64,000 nucleotides of DNA, from NCBI GenBank assembly GCA_001600455.1, contig BCKC01000009.1, positions 1,984,001-2,048,000 of the forward strand, in the 5' to 3' direction. This DNA is from Endocalyx cinctus. Lineage: Eukaryota > Ascomycota > Sordariomycetes > Amphisphaeriales > Apiosporaceae. Position 1 is the stretch's first letter; each line of letters begins with the position of its first letter. This document shows positions 44,684 through 57,019 of the stretch, piece by piece. A model generated the notes under the pieces. It made no database searches, was not told the DNA's origin, and worked only from the letters and a program-made list of their open reading frames with translations. The translations under genes and the position numbers were made by a program.

Positions 44684-45837
44684 ATGTCATTTACTACCAA
44701 AGATACGCACCTCTATAGGGAAGATGGAAAGAACGGGAAGATATTGAGCGTGGAAGAGCGGGAGAATTTAGTTAAGGTTAGTCCGTTCATTATGGTGTTC
44801 TAGGTTCTCGAGCTGGTGTCGTTTTCCCGTTTTTCATCTGAGAGCTGTACTTACGTCTGTTTTTTTTCTCTCCCCGCAGAACTACCTCCCCGCCAAGCCA
44901 TTACACTCCGGAGATGTGCCTCAGAAGAGCACTCAAAAGACTTCTCGCTTTGGAATTAGAAATTTCCTCAAGGCGGGACTTCACAGCTTCTTATACTTTT
45001 TCATCCACGCCATATTCTCCCTCTTTATCCGTATACGCATAGCCTACCATGCCGTCGGAAATCGGGTCATGTCCGTCTTGAAGCACCACCACAACACACC
45101 CGAATATGTTCAGAGGGACGTCAAGAGTTTGAGGAGGTTGCCGAAACACCTAAGCGTGATATTGACTCTGGAGGATGGCGGAAGACAGGGAGATGCCCTA
45201 GAGAAGCTGATCAACGAGGCTTCCGAAGTCACGGCTTGGTGTGCCTCTGCCGGAATCCCTACTCTGTCGATATACGAGCGAACAGGTATGGAATTACTTC
45301 GCATAGCTTTCATCACCTACCGGAACGCAGCTAACACGTAGGCCCCCGATAGGTATACTCAAGAGATATATGCCCCAGATTCATCGCGTCTTGTCGCAGA
45401 AGCTTCGGAGCTGGTACGGCAACTATCACGCGCCTCCTCTGAGGCTGACCTCCCGCGGCGCTTCTCCCATCCTCTCCTCGCCCCGCGATTACGTGAGCGG
45501 TCAGCAGGTCCAAGATGTCATGCTCATCTCCGAAGACGACGGCCGGGAGGCCATGGTAGACCTTACGAGAGTGCTGGCGAATATGGTTCAGAAGGATAAG
45601 ATATCCGCTAAGGATATCACGCAAGACGTGATCGACAACGAATTGTCCGAAGCCGTCATGGCCGAGCCGGACCTTCTCATCTCGTTCGAGCCCTTCGTCG
45701 GGTTGCAGGGATACCCACCGTGGCCGCTTCGCCTGACGGAGATATACTGCTCTCCTGATAACCAGAGCGTCGGGTACCAGACGTTCCTCAAAGGCCTTCG
45801 GAAATACACCGAGGCCACATTCAAACTCGGAAAATAG
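44684..45837 (+). CDS. NUS1: Nus1/NgBR-type dehydrodolichyl diphosphate synthase subunit
   Basis: Three exons (44684-44776, 44880-45285, 45353-45837) join to 327 aa. The start peptide, MSFTTKDTHLYREDGKNGKI, is typical of filamentous Nus1. A membrane segment at about residues 65-81 (FLYFFIHAIFSLFI) precedes the cis-prenyltransferase-like fold. That fold shows RLPKHLSVILTLEDGG, ASEVTAWCASAGIPTLSIYE, DDGREAMVDLTRVLANMVQK, EPDLLISFEPFVGLQGYPPW and LRLTEIYC. Nus1 lacks its own active site. It forms the heterodimer with Rer2/Srt1 at the ER that makes the dolichol backbone used in N-glycosylation and GPI anchors. The C-terminal RxG motif, which reaches into the partner's active site, reads KLGK here instead of R-x-G-K. 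This links functionally to MNN9 in the same window, but the two are not clustered. Confidence 0.93.
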
Positions 45838-46063
45838 GCAAGACTTGATTCAACTAGGGGCTTGTAATATCATTGTTTAGGGAGCAACTATGAGATATCT
45901 AGGGTTTTTTAACTTCTTATAGGGATGGAAGACTTTTTTTTTAATAATAAAAATAAGGGAATGGGAGGACTGTAAAGGGTATACCCATTTCAAAATCGCA
46001 TTAATAATTATCATTCCGCTATTAGATATCCTATATGGAATTATTCTTAGACTTTATCCGGTC

Positions 46064-47319
46064 TCAAGGTTTCCACTGTTTCATTTCCTCGCTTACGGGA
46101 TCCCACCTATAGACGGGGCCATCGCCCACGTTGTACTTGTAGTAATTTTCCGTCCCGCCCCTAACGACCGCCCTCCTGAAAGTAATATTGATACGACCGC
46201 CGTCTCTTTCGTTCTTGCCGCTCCGCTTCGGGATCGAGTGTAACCAGTTGGCCTGCGTCTTCCCACGCATCAGTATCATGTCCCCGCTAGCGAGGGGTAA
46301 CTTGAGCGGCGGGTCTTCGCCCTTCTTCTTCTTTTTCTCGGGCGTAGCAGAGGAAGAGGAGGAGGAATTAGCGCCGCCACCGGAGCCACCTCCGGCGGGC
46401 GGCGACGGCTTATGCTTCACGAGAAAATCCCGCTTCGCCCCGAGCGAGAAGGACGCGATAGCGGGCAGCGGCCCGAGAAACCTCTCGTCGTCGCTGTGGT
46501 AGGTGATACTATCTGCTCCCGAGGCGTAGTAGTTGACGAGGCAGAAGTTGAACCGACACGCCGTCGCGGCCTCGGCCGAGCGCCTCAGCGCGTCGAGGCA
46601 CGAAGGGATCGGTCGGGGCGGGTACCGGGCGTAGATCTTGCCGGCGCGGGTGGGGTCCGTTTTTGTTCCCGTGAGCGCGTCTACTATTGTCGTCGAAGTA
46701 GTAGCAGTAGTAGTAGCAACGGTATCTTCTTTCCGTCCTTCTTCCGAAGAAGAAGAGGAGGAGGAAGGAGAAGAGGAAAAACGAGCGGTGTCGTCGATCC
46801 CGAAAACGGTGGTCCATCGAGGCGTGCGCACGTGAGTAGACGCGCCCCCTCGTTGGATGTCGTACTCGACGCGGTAGAAGGGTAGCTCGGCGCGCAGGAA
46901 CCGGAATAGCGCGCGCGCGGTATCGCGAGGGACGTACGGCTCGAAGTAGAGCAGGTCCAGGTCCGGCTTGTCGTCTATAGCTCGCCCGATGCTGGCGGGG
47001 AGAGAGGCGATTTCCCGGCTTAGAGGTGGGGGTAAATCGGCTATGGGGAAGGGGTAGTTTTGGTGGGTGGTGTATCTTTTGGCGCTCTAGGCGTACGAGT
47101 TAAGGTCAGTATTATGTGAGTGGGTGTATAAATTATGAGTATATGTCACGTCACTGGCGATGGTGAGCTTTTTAAGGGGATTTAGGGTGGGCTTACCGAC
47201 GACCCCAATTCCTCGGCGTTTGAGGTATTCGAATCACGTAGTCTTTTTTTTTTATCACCGCCATATTTCTCAGCTACGGAGACTCCAAAGAAAGAGTCTA
47301 TAGTCCGTTTCTTAGACAT
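46064..47319 (-). CDS. AlkB-like 2-oxoglutarate/Fe(II) dioxygenase
   Basis: Two exons (47197-47319, 46064-47086) join via a GTAAGC donor and a CCTAG acceptor in phase 0, giving 381 aa. The N-terminus MSKKRTIDSFFGV resembles a PCNA-interacting peptide. After a linker come DLLYFEPYVPRDTARALFRFL, IQRGGASTHVRTPRWTTVFG and YPPRPIPSCLDALR. The Fe(II) site HSD is at residues 238-240, the distal His at about 324 (WLHSIPKR), and the 2-oxoglutarate-binding RINITFR at 339-345. All catalytic residues are present. AlkB enzymes oxidatively remove alkyl groups such as 1-methyladenine and 3-methylcytosine from DNA or RNA. The layout is closest to ALKBH2/3-like fungal DNA-repair members. Two low-complexity insertions, poly-Ser/Glu near 145-180 and Gly/Ser/Lys near 268-296, interrupt the core. 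The gene is convergent with NUS1, only 226 nt apart. Confidence 0.93.
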
Positions 47320-47962
47320 GGTTCGTCAAGCAGCTCTCTGCGTTTCTTCTACTGGAACAATATGCAAATCAAAGCCTGAAATGTTACAAATAGCAGGACG
47401 TGTATTTCTTTGCCTATCTCGTAGGGATCTCAATATAACTTCAGATAATTAACACTTTCTTGATTATCTCTATATTCAATATAAATTCAAGTTTTCGGGA
47501 TTTTATATAACTACTTTACTATATATTTTATTCAGCTCTAAAGCTTCAGCCTCGTACTCCTATGACGGCATAGAGAAACGCCTCTAAAGTTGAGGTCCAA
47601 TCTCCAATGATTACGACATAAAAATATCCCCTAAAAGAAATAGCCTTGCATTTTAACGTCCACTTAGCGTATTTAATACCGAATGGATCCCTGTCCAATT
47701 TTTAAAGTGATTCACGTTGGGCCGCTCCTGCTAGATATATATATATATATTTTTTTTTTAATATTGCTACAGTTACACTTAAGATAAAGTTCTCATGAAT
47801 TTTAGATAATAGATTTATTGATATGGCGGTAAGTAGAATACTACTCTTTTTTTGTTTTGTTCACTGTTTCCCCTTAGAGATTTTGGAATCCTGTCTGGAG
47901 TATTTATTGTTATATTGTCGGCGCAAAGTTAAATTTAGAGGGGAGATTTTTTGGAGAGACGG

Positions 47963-47993
<31 letters not shown>

Positions 47994-48176
47994 TGAACAA
48001 TTTCATCACCCCCTAGCAGCATCGCACGGTCACCTACACACAGTATAACTACCACTATATTCCATACTATCATACTATTAATAACTAACTCGGGTCTTCC
48101 TTTTTTTTTTGCCCTTCGTTCATAATCCCAGAAAGAAAATCTAAACAAAGATAGCGGAAAAAAACAAAACGTCGAT
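47320..48176. other. Divergent intergenic, AlkB-like and TRM5
   Basis: Shared 0.86 kb promoter of two nucleic-acid-modifying enzymes. No gene is seen. It holds A26 at 47963-47988 and other homopolymers. Confidence 0.65.
47963..47988 (+). repeat. A26 homopolymer in divergent promoter
   Basis: Twenty-six consecutive A residues about 190 nt before TRM5. Poly(dA:dT) tracts of this kind exclude nucleosomes in fungal promoters, which is a known general effect. The role here is inference. Confidence 0.85.
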
Positions 48177-49949
48177 ATGAGCACCGTCAGTGCCGCCGTG
48201 CGGGAGATCTTCAAGCCGCCGGTACTGCAGCGCGCGACCGCCGCGGTCGCCGCTACGGCCGGGCCGATCGCGTTGGATCGCTCCCTCTTCCGCAAGACGG
48301 TGGACCTCGCGGCCGCTACCGTCCCGGATAAGACCCAGATCAGCCACTGGCGGCGCAAGTTGGTCGCCGACAAAAAAATCCTCCAGGTCGACCGCATCTC
48401 CTCCGTCGTGCCCCATCCGGATCAGGCGCTGGCGTCGAAAGGAGCTAAGTGTTTACTCCTCGATCCTGAGATCAAGGTTGAGGGTGAGTCTTCTTTTCTT
48501 CCTGGGGATTTGGGTGTTTCGGAATTACAGCTCAGAAAAGGGGGAGGAAGATAAATTTTTCTCGGGGTTTAGTGGAATGATGCTAACATTTGTGAAATTA
48601 TTAGTACCTGATACGTGGGGTGCCGTTATAAGAGAAGCCGTTCAGAAGAACGAGTTGGGTCTCATCCCCTATCCGTTATTTCTAGATTATAACTACTGGT
48701 TATATGGTAACGTTCCCATTCTCAAACCCCCTTATACACCCTCGACACGTGACAGATCATCAAAGCTGACGCGGGGCTCCGACGACCAGACGATGTCATG
48801 AGAGAGCTGCTTCCGCCGGATCTACGGGAGTCCGACGACGGGATCCCGGGAGGCTATAACCAAGCGGGCCACATCGCGCACCTGAACCTAAAAGAGCAGT
48901 TCTTACCTTACAAGAAGCTGATAGCCGAGGTCCTTCTGGACAAGAACCCGACGATCCGAACGGTCATTAACAAAGTTTCCCTCGTCGGTACCGAGTCCGA
49001 GTTCCGCACCTTCGGGTACGAGATCCTCGCCGGGCCGGACGATTTGGGAGTGACGCTACGCGAGAACGACTGCGAGTTCAAGTTCGACTACGGCAAGGTG
49101 TACTGGAACAGCAAGCTCGAGGGCGAGCACCGACGGCTCGTCAACGCGTTCCGGCCCGGCGAGGTCGTCTGCGACGTCATGGCCGGAATCGGCCCCTTCG
49201 CCGTACCCGCCGGTAAGAACGGTACGCTCGTGTGGGCGAACGATTACAATCCAGAGAGTTATAAGTATTTACAAGAAAATATTACGCGGAATAAGGTAAG
49301 ATATATATATATAAATAAGTATTTTCATACTCAACATTTTACACCGTAACCGGCGAGCTAACCCTTTTTTTTTTCCCGCTTGCCCTTTTTTAAAACTTAG
49401 GTCGGTGAATTTGTCCGCGCCTTCAACGAAGATGGCAGAACATTCATCCGGAGAGCGGCGGACCTCGTTTACGCCGCCTCCGTAGCCGGCGAGGCCGCCG
49501 TCGTCAAGCCGACCCGGAAAGAGAGGCGGAAGCAGCACCCGAACGCTCCCGGGGCCGTCGTCACCGAGCCACCTCCGGAACCCCGCCGCGTTCCCGTACC
49601 GCCTACGATATCGCACTTCGTTATGAACCTACCGGCCTCGGCCATCACGTTCCTGCCGCACTTCCGGGGCTTGTACGCAGGGCGCGAACGGCTGTTCGAG
49701 TCGGACGGGGCGAAGCTACCGATGGTCCACGTCCACTGCTTCGCCGCGAGGGCCGAGGACGACGCTTCGTTGCAAGACGTCCGCGACAGGGTCTCGGCCG
49801 AGCTCGGCGTCCCGATGAAGCTGGGCGATCCCGAGGTCCCCGGCGAACTCGCCGTGCTGGAGGTCAGGGCCGTGGCTCCGAACAAGAGGATGTTCTGCGC
49901 TTCCTTCAGGTTACCCGCCGAAGTCGCATTCGCGCCGAGGCCGTCGTAA
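48177..49949 (+). CDS. TRM5: tRNA (guanine37-N1)-methyltransferase Trm5
   Basis: Four exons (48177-48483, 48605-48706, 48766-49295, 49401-49949) give 495 aa. Introns 1 and 3 are canonical. For intron 2, the CAG ending at 48755 would break the frame, whereas the AAAG ending at 48765 keeps it, so exon 3 start is tentative. The protein shows the Trm5 N-terminal domain ([28 protein letters not shown]), [47 protein letters not shown], and [20 protein letters not shown]. The SAM-binding [14 protein letters not shown] and [13 protein letters not shown] follow. The C-terminal [17 protein letters not shown] includes the N-P-P-type N-L-P motif. Trm5 makes m1G37 next to the anticodon, which prevents +1 frameshifting, and also acts in mitochondria. 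No strong presequence is evident beyond a basic N-terminus. Confidence 0.93.
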
Positions 49950-52900
49950 GGCGTAGTCTCGATGGCCGGAGGAACAGACCAATAGACAGATCAGAAAAGA
50001 AAATAAGAAAAAAAAAAAAAAAAAAAAACTTACTGCTAAACGTATGCGTAAGCAGTATGCTCCGTCCAATGATTACTTACCTGTGACGTATTGCCAATTG
50101 ACCAACGAGACGAATTTATGATATATCACATATCTGCATCTTTGAAAAAAAGGAGGCGAGGTTGGGTTGCTTTTTTCTTTCTTCGCTAAGCTTGGAGAGG
50201 ATAAAAGGTACGAGAAAGGTACGGTAGCCGCCGATAAATGAAGACAATTCATCCATCACATGTTTTTTTTTTCTTCCTTACCATGTGAAAATATGAGATA
50301 GATCTATCTATCTATCTATCTAAACTTACTACATACGGGATCTTATTTGTCCAGAAAGCATTTTCCTGGGATTGTCTAAAAAGCAAGGATCAAGAAGAAA
50401 AAAAAAGAAAAAATCTCGGCGATATATATATTTATATCTCCATATAAATCTATATTATACATATACATACATATATATACCCATCTACAATGGCACACAG
50501 CTCTTACGAGAGAGCGCCACTAATCATATGTCAAAGGGGGGGAGGAGGGCAGGGAGGGAGCATTGAATATGCAATGCCAGTAAAGTTCTCGTCCCGCAGG
50601 TTAAGACCCATACTCGTGTTTTTTTTTATGCGACACCAATCATTCGAGATAATCGAATACGTTGGGTTAATCAACGTATTTGAAATGCCGGGCTGCCGGG
50701 TTGAAGCGGTGGTCTCGACCGGATAACCTATCTGGGACTTGTGTTTTTTTTTTTATGGGATACGTTGTATTTCTAATCCCCCTCGAGGAAGAAGTAGGAC
50801 GATGCATTTCGCCTCAAATCAGATGCGGTCTTTATATTAGAGAATACGTAATATGCACGCACGAATACACAGTACAATCATCTGTTTTATCTAACTATTT
50901 CTCAAAGAAAATGGAAAAAAATGAAAAAAAAATATATATATATATTTCCCGCAGGTCCGGGGTAAGTAAGGATGGATAAGATGGACGATGGTGCGATAGC
51001 CGACCCAAAACGTTCTTGCAGATAAGGATGCGGTTACGATACAAGATACACACACACTCGCAACGAACCATAATCTATTCGGAAAAAAAAATATGAGATG
51101 TGATACCTTTTGTTGTACTTTTTTTTTTTATATATGAAATGTTCTTACCCCTTCCCTGCGCGTCTAAATTAGCGACCGGGATTTTGGATCAATCAATTTA
51201 ATCGAAATAGCTCTCGCTTGAGACACCGTTAACTGGCAAAACAAAAAACAAATCCGAAAAATGTGATAGGTGTTTCATTATATGATCTACCCTGTAGAAA
51301 GATAGTAAAGATAGTATCGACAAGGGGATAGAGGAGGGGAGGGGTTTCTTCGGTTGTATACTATGTGTGTGGTTATAGATTTGCGTGCAGGAGATGTGCA
51401 GCATGCGTCCTGCAGCCTCGTAGCAGTCGCATTGTGTTGCAACCAAAAAAGAAAGAAGAAAAAGAAAAAAAGAAGAAAAAAAGCCACGCAGCAGGCGAGT
51501 CCGCTTTCCTTTGTATCTCGTCGAATAATAATAAGGGTTGAGAAAAAACCGGTAGAATTCTTTATTTTCAACGCTTTCAAGATAATGAAACCATTTCATC
51601 CACTATCCGCTTTTTTTTTTCTCTCTCTCGTCCTGCTTCCCCCCCCTCCTTTGTTGTGCCACTATCTTCTCATCGCGTTTGCATGCATGAACTTTCATCG
51701 GTGAATAGCTAGCTGTAGATGGGTGAGCACGCCCTTTTTCGTCACACATCTCACGACATTCTCACGGGAATCGAAAATCCGGGGAGAGCTCTAGACTTGC
51801 TTGGTTGGTTGATAGAAAATGGGGAAATCGAGAAGCATTGTCAAACCTAAAGATAATAAAAAAAAAAAAAAAAAAAAGTACGATTACGGGATTCCGACTT
51901 CGCACCGCATGCAACAAGAAGCTTTTATATATTTCTGATATTGATCTGAGAGAGAAGAGAGAAAAAAGCTAAAAGCGGCCCATAAGAAATGAAGTAGGAA
52001 TAATAAATAATAAATCAATAATAAAAAAGTAAAGAAAAATAAACAAGCTCTTGCAAAGAAGCATGCAGATGCTCCCCTTAGTTAATGCGGGCATGAATAG
52101 TGGCGAATATCCGCAGGTTTGGTGCAACATTGCGGTTGCGTTGATGGGCATATATCCCTATCGCACAACAGATGGCTTGGGAACCAAGGGTCGTTTGAGC
52201 GAGGGCTTGTTACCGAGTTGCCATCTACCACACGTTTCTTTTTTTTTTTTTTTTTTTTTTGCCCTTAATTGGTGTGTAGATATCGAAACGGATATTATGC
52301 TAGAACGATAGGAAGGGAGGCGGAGAAGGGACACTCCTTAGGTAGACCGACGTAGCGCTAGAGTTCCCGCCTCGACTTAGGCGAGGTGATGAAAGGGTAT
52401 CAAGAGGATCGAGGGGATCAATAAGAATACGTGGATAAGAAAAATAATACCCCTTCAGCGGCCGCGCAACTCTGATGACGCTGTGCGACAACGACTACTT
52501 CATCGGTGGGCTCGTTCGTGCATGGGCACATTTGATAGTTAGCGAGTTTCCTGGTGCGAAACGAATGAACACAAAGAACGACACATTACGGATGGTTTAA
52601 TCATTCGGCACTCCGCTCGGCCGTTCTCGAGGAAGGAGAAAGAAACAAAAAAGACCTTCTCCGGAATATAACCACGTTGGGGCCGATATATGTACCGAAA
52701 AGGATTTAGTTCAGATGTCGTGCTTCCTTAGCCGGGCGGGGGGGGCCAACTTCAACTTGCAGATTTTGATACCTGCCATACTAGGCTTTACATCGATTGA
52801 TGTAAGATAGACATAATAATGCTGTAGCTTCGAGTCAAAAACCTATAATCGACGTTAAGAAAAAAGGGACCTTATCTCGAAAGAAATAAAAGTTGTGTTT

Positions 52901-53930
52901 CTGATAGTTGTAAATAAATGCCAGCGATGGATAGCTAGGACACATATAACGACTATCTCGGACTGCACACCACACGCACACTGTACACATCAATTACACT
53001 TTGACCTAATGTTATCCGTGAAGAGTCTTTTATCAGCCACGCACTCCCAGCTCGTCCTCGTATCATGTTTACGCTGTAGATAATGAATATTTTTAGTAGG
53101 TGGTCCCGTCGTCTTGCGCAGCGCGCGCACGACTCATTCTTCCCGTCTTTTTGTGGAAAACAGACGTCAGCTCGGGTATCTGCTCATATATGCAAAGATA
53201 ATTGATCGGACCAGCCGGGTAGTGCTCTCTACCGTACGGGCAAATGCTTTTTAGTATAGATATATTACCGGTGGGTTTATCTATTTATTTATTTTTCTTT
53301 CTTACTGCTCTCTGTTAAAAGAGTGATGATAGCGGCTGATTTGAGTTTTATTAGTCGGGCTAATTCCAGGGACGAGCTTCAGGTCTAGCATGGTTCGGCA
53401 AAGCTACCAGAGCTCGGAACGACTTATTTCTGGGCTGAGCTATAATCGTCCTTCTTCCCAAGATAAGGGAGCGCTTAAGTGTCTTGTCTAGATTGGACGT
53501 GTACTTGGTATACCCATAGTAGATTATTCATCGATTTCCCTTTCGTATTTTTTGCATGTATTTTTTGACTGGGTTTAGGACGATTATTCGGTTTAAGCTT
53601 ATTCTGTTCTGCTTTGGAGATATTTCGGTACATCCTCTTCGGGTGAAGGGATAGGAAAGAGCTAAGCTGGATATCTTTAAGATGGCTCAAAACGTGTCGA
53701 GATGAGCTGATAAATCGCATGTCTTCTCGCCAGTAAGACTCATTGAAACAATGTAACGCTATTATTTCAAAACCTGGAAACATACTATGGCATGTCGTTG
53801 AAGTGCTGCGTACTGGATAGGATAATCTAGCATAGGCAAAGATCTACCTACTTAGTTTGTGTAACGAATTTATGACGTTGAGAACTTCATGCGTTGAAAA
53901 GTTGGAACAAGTTGTTCCGCACACGGTACC

Positions 53931-53956
53931 TCGGTCACTCGGTCACTCGGTCACTG
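53931..53956 (+). repeat. Short CGGTCACT tandem
   Basis: Three consecutive 8-bp units (CGGTCACT) in the gene-free region. Confidence 0.85.
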
Positions 53957-56860
53957 GATATAATCTCCAAGGCAGGTTGGTAATAAGCTGTGCAACCTGT
54001 GCAACCTGATGAATGTAGACTGCATATTATAGTGGATTGCCGCTTTGAATCGATCGATGAGCTCAGTAGAAAAAGTAACGTCATTGACGATTGGATATTA
54101 CTATTTGTTTATTTATTTATTAAGGTGGGAAGTATGGAAATATTTGATAGGAACGTTTAAAGAGACGAAGGATCATATGTATTAATCAAATTCCTTATCT
54201 CTCACTCCCCGGTTCTTTTTTTAACGAAAGTTACGTTAGGTGTGGGAAATGAAGCGAGAGAGAGAAAAAAAAAAAAAAAAAAAAAAAGAAACGCCATATA
54301 AAGTTGAGACCAGAAAAGTAGTCGGTAGAGGTTCCGAACAGTTGGCAATACTGGATATAGCTGTGCGGAATACCTGTAAATCCATTTGTTCAAAATGCAA
54401 TATATACATATACATGGAATGCAGTACATAACACTACTGTACATACCAGCATACATAGAGTAGTATAGGTGCAGTAGCATATGCACTTACATACGTATAA
54501 TATATTAGACTAGTAGACCATTAAAACCCTCCTAACCCCCCCTCGCTCTCTCTTCCCCCCTTATCGTTTAGGGTGAATTCGTATTGAAAAATGTGAATGC
54601 AAACTCCAAAGTCTATGCTGTCAACGGAATTCCTTATTTCTTCAAATCTCATCACGCCCCTACTGCACGTTTAAACTTGGGAGGAAGAGAAGGAGGAAGA
54701 GGAAGAGGGGGTAGAAAAAAAAAGAAAAAAAAAAGCAAAGAGAAAGTATGTAACAGTCCCCTATTTAGTTTAAAGCGGGAAAAGATCATCGAGAAAAAAG
54801 AAAGATATCGGAATAGGCCAGGCTACCACGTTCTAGGCTTTTTTAGCCCTAGCCACTCAGCCTATCCCCGTGTCTGGTTATTCCCCCAGAACGCCAGAGA
54901 CCACCCCCCACATGATGGCAGGATGGCTGAGACAGGTCACCTAGACTCGATCATCGTAAATTCTTCCTACTTATGTACAACTATTACTACCTACCCTACA
55001 TTACACTATATCACTGTACTACTGTTCAATATGTACGGTATAGTATACCATTGTTAGCGTATATCTTTTTTTTTTTTTTTTAATTCTTCGGTTTCTCCTT
55101 CAGTTTTACCCCCCCTCTCTCTCTACCCCCTTTTTTTCTTTTCTTATTGTACGTAAGAATCTACATAGGTACAGTATATAGTAGTATATAGATGATATGA
55201 AGATCTATGATAAAATGTATTCACATGTATGTGTTTGTGTGTGTATAGTCTATATAAACATGTCATTATTCTATACAAGTACGTATAGTCTTATTCACTT
55301 GTACTAATAGTACAAGTATATCCCTACCTAAGAAATATAGAAGTAGTACACCTTAAACCAGATACGGTACATCGTATACTGAATACATTACACTGCGATG
55401 TTATGTAGGTATCATAAATACCTACATATAGTATAGTATAGGTACTCTGTATGGTTATGAATAGATTTATGTTCATTCGATGACCCGGGGTATGAAAGAT
55501 GGTCATCTGTCTTATGATTTCAAGGCTCTTCCTTGTCTGGTCGAATAGAATTTTACTGTATCGACTACCTAATTCGGGTGCCTTAGATGTATTAGTTACA
55601 TTAATACAGATAGAAATCGCTACATAGGCGTTCAAGTAGTGTACCTAAAAAAGGATAGGATAAACTGAAAATCTCAAAATCCTTGTTGTCATTCTGGAAT
55701 TTACATACACAGTAGTGTACAAGTATGTATCTCAATAAATCCCCCCCCCTCTTAAGAAAAAAACAAGACTCTCCCCCCACTATGTTAATAGTGTACAAGT
55801 AAAACATTCCGAATTCACGGAACTCGTTTGCCGCAGAGATACGTATGTAGTATAGTATCGATAATATAGTATCGTATAGTACAGAGGTAGTATACTGTAT
55901 ACTGTAAGTAACGCGCATATTCCATACCTATTAAGTATTGGTAGTATGAAATCTAACTCGATAAGATTGCACCATTTATGTCGGTCTCTGCATGTAATAC
56001 CTACATTAGGATACATTAGATACATACGTCCACTATACTTTACTTTACCATTTCCCCATACCGATCTATCTTACTATCACCAATTATCCACTCGCTATTC
56101 AATACCAGTACCAATTAACTAAATCGCTAACAGTACAGTACGTATGTACTTACATACCACATATACATAGTACTATCATCCATGGATCTTACCAATTAGT
56201 CCACCCACCTACCATTCACCATCTAACCTAATTACCTTTTTTTTTTTCTTTTACCTCCATCCCGCTCCTCTACAAAGTAAAGTTCTTTTATATTTTACTT
56301 TGACCGTGTGTAGAATAGAATGATACTTTCCAATTCAACTTCACCATTTTAACAATTGAAAAACCAGAGAAAGATATATAAGACGAGCAATAAGAGTATC
56401 ATAAAACAAGACTCCTCTTCAATTCTATTTTATCTTGTCCTTGTACCAATTCGACCCGAAAGACTCCGCTCACCACGAGAACAATTGACCCACCAGAAAG
56501 GCAACCCTTGTTTACTTCTTACGGGCAGACGGGGTTCACTCTGGCATCCATGGGCATGGGGTCTTAGGGTCCACGGTTCTACATGTTCAAATTATCTCTG
56601 TCTGCTCAAAGTCCGAACTAATCATACTAATAATAATACTACTACTGATTATTATTATTTTTTTTTCCAACTTTTTTTTTTCCCATCCCGTTTTCAATAC
56701 TATTATTATTATTGTTCGAGACCTCCTTCATACACTTGTTTCACCAGTCCTCAGTCCCTTCGCCAAAGCTCATCACAGAGAAGAAAAGTAAATAAATAAA
56801 TATATACGTTGGAAACAGAACAACAGAAGGAGCAGAGAAAAAAAACTCAATTACGTACTC

Positions 56861-56949
56861 ATGACGACCCATAATCGATGCTGAACACTACCAGTGAATT
56901 CATTCAAGGCCAAGGTCGGAGCGGAGGGTTTAGGGATATTTGCGACTAA
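56861..56949 (+). promoter_or_regulatory. Two overlapping upstream ORFs before REG1
   Basis: An ATG at 56861 opens a 7-codon frame ending TGA at 56884. A second ATG at 56878 opens a 23-codon frame ending TAA at 56949. Both end before the main ATG at 57020. They would delay or limit initiation if the leader is unspliced here. Confidence 0.4.
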
Positions 56950-57019
56950 AATAACTGGGAATTTTTCCACTTAAAAATAAAAAAAGAAGACAAACAAAAA
57001 CAACAACTTCCTTTTCAAA

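Larger units (their letters stand above)
49950..57019. other. 7.1 kb gene-free region upstream of REG1
   Basis: No gene could be supported on either strand. The stretch holds an ATCT tandem (about 50297-50322), long A or T runs (50008-50028, 51858-51877, 52239-52260, 54265-54287, 55066-55081), three CGGTCACT units (53931-53956) and a TA/GTA-rich part at about 54400-56200. From 56230 it becomes pyrimidine-rich, like a leader. Frames at 54584-55057 and 56356-56799 begin with TTG and look random. It may be a large regulatory region or carry noncoding RNA. Confidence 0.5.
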
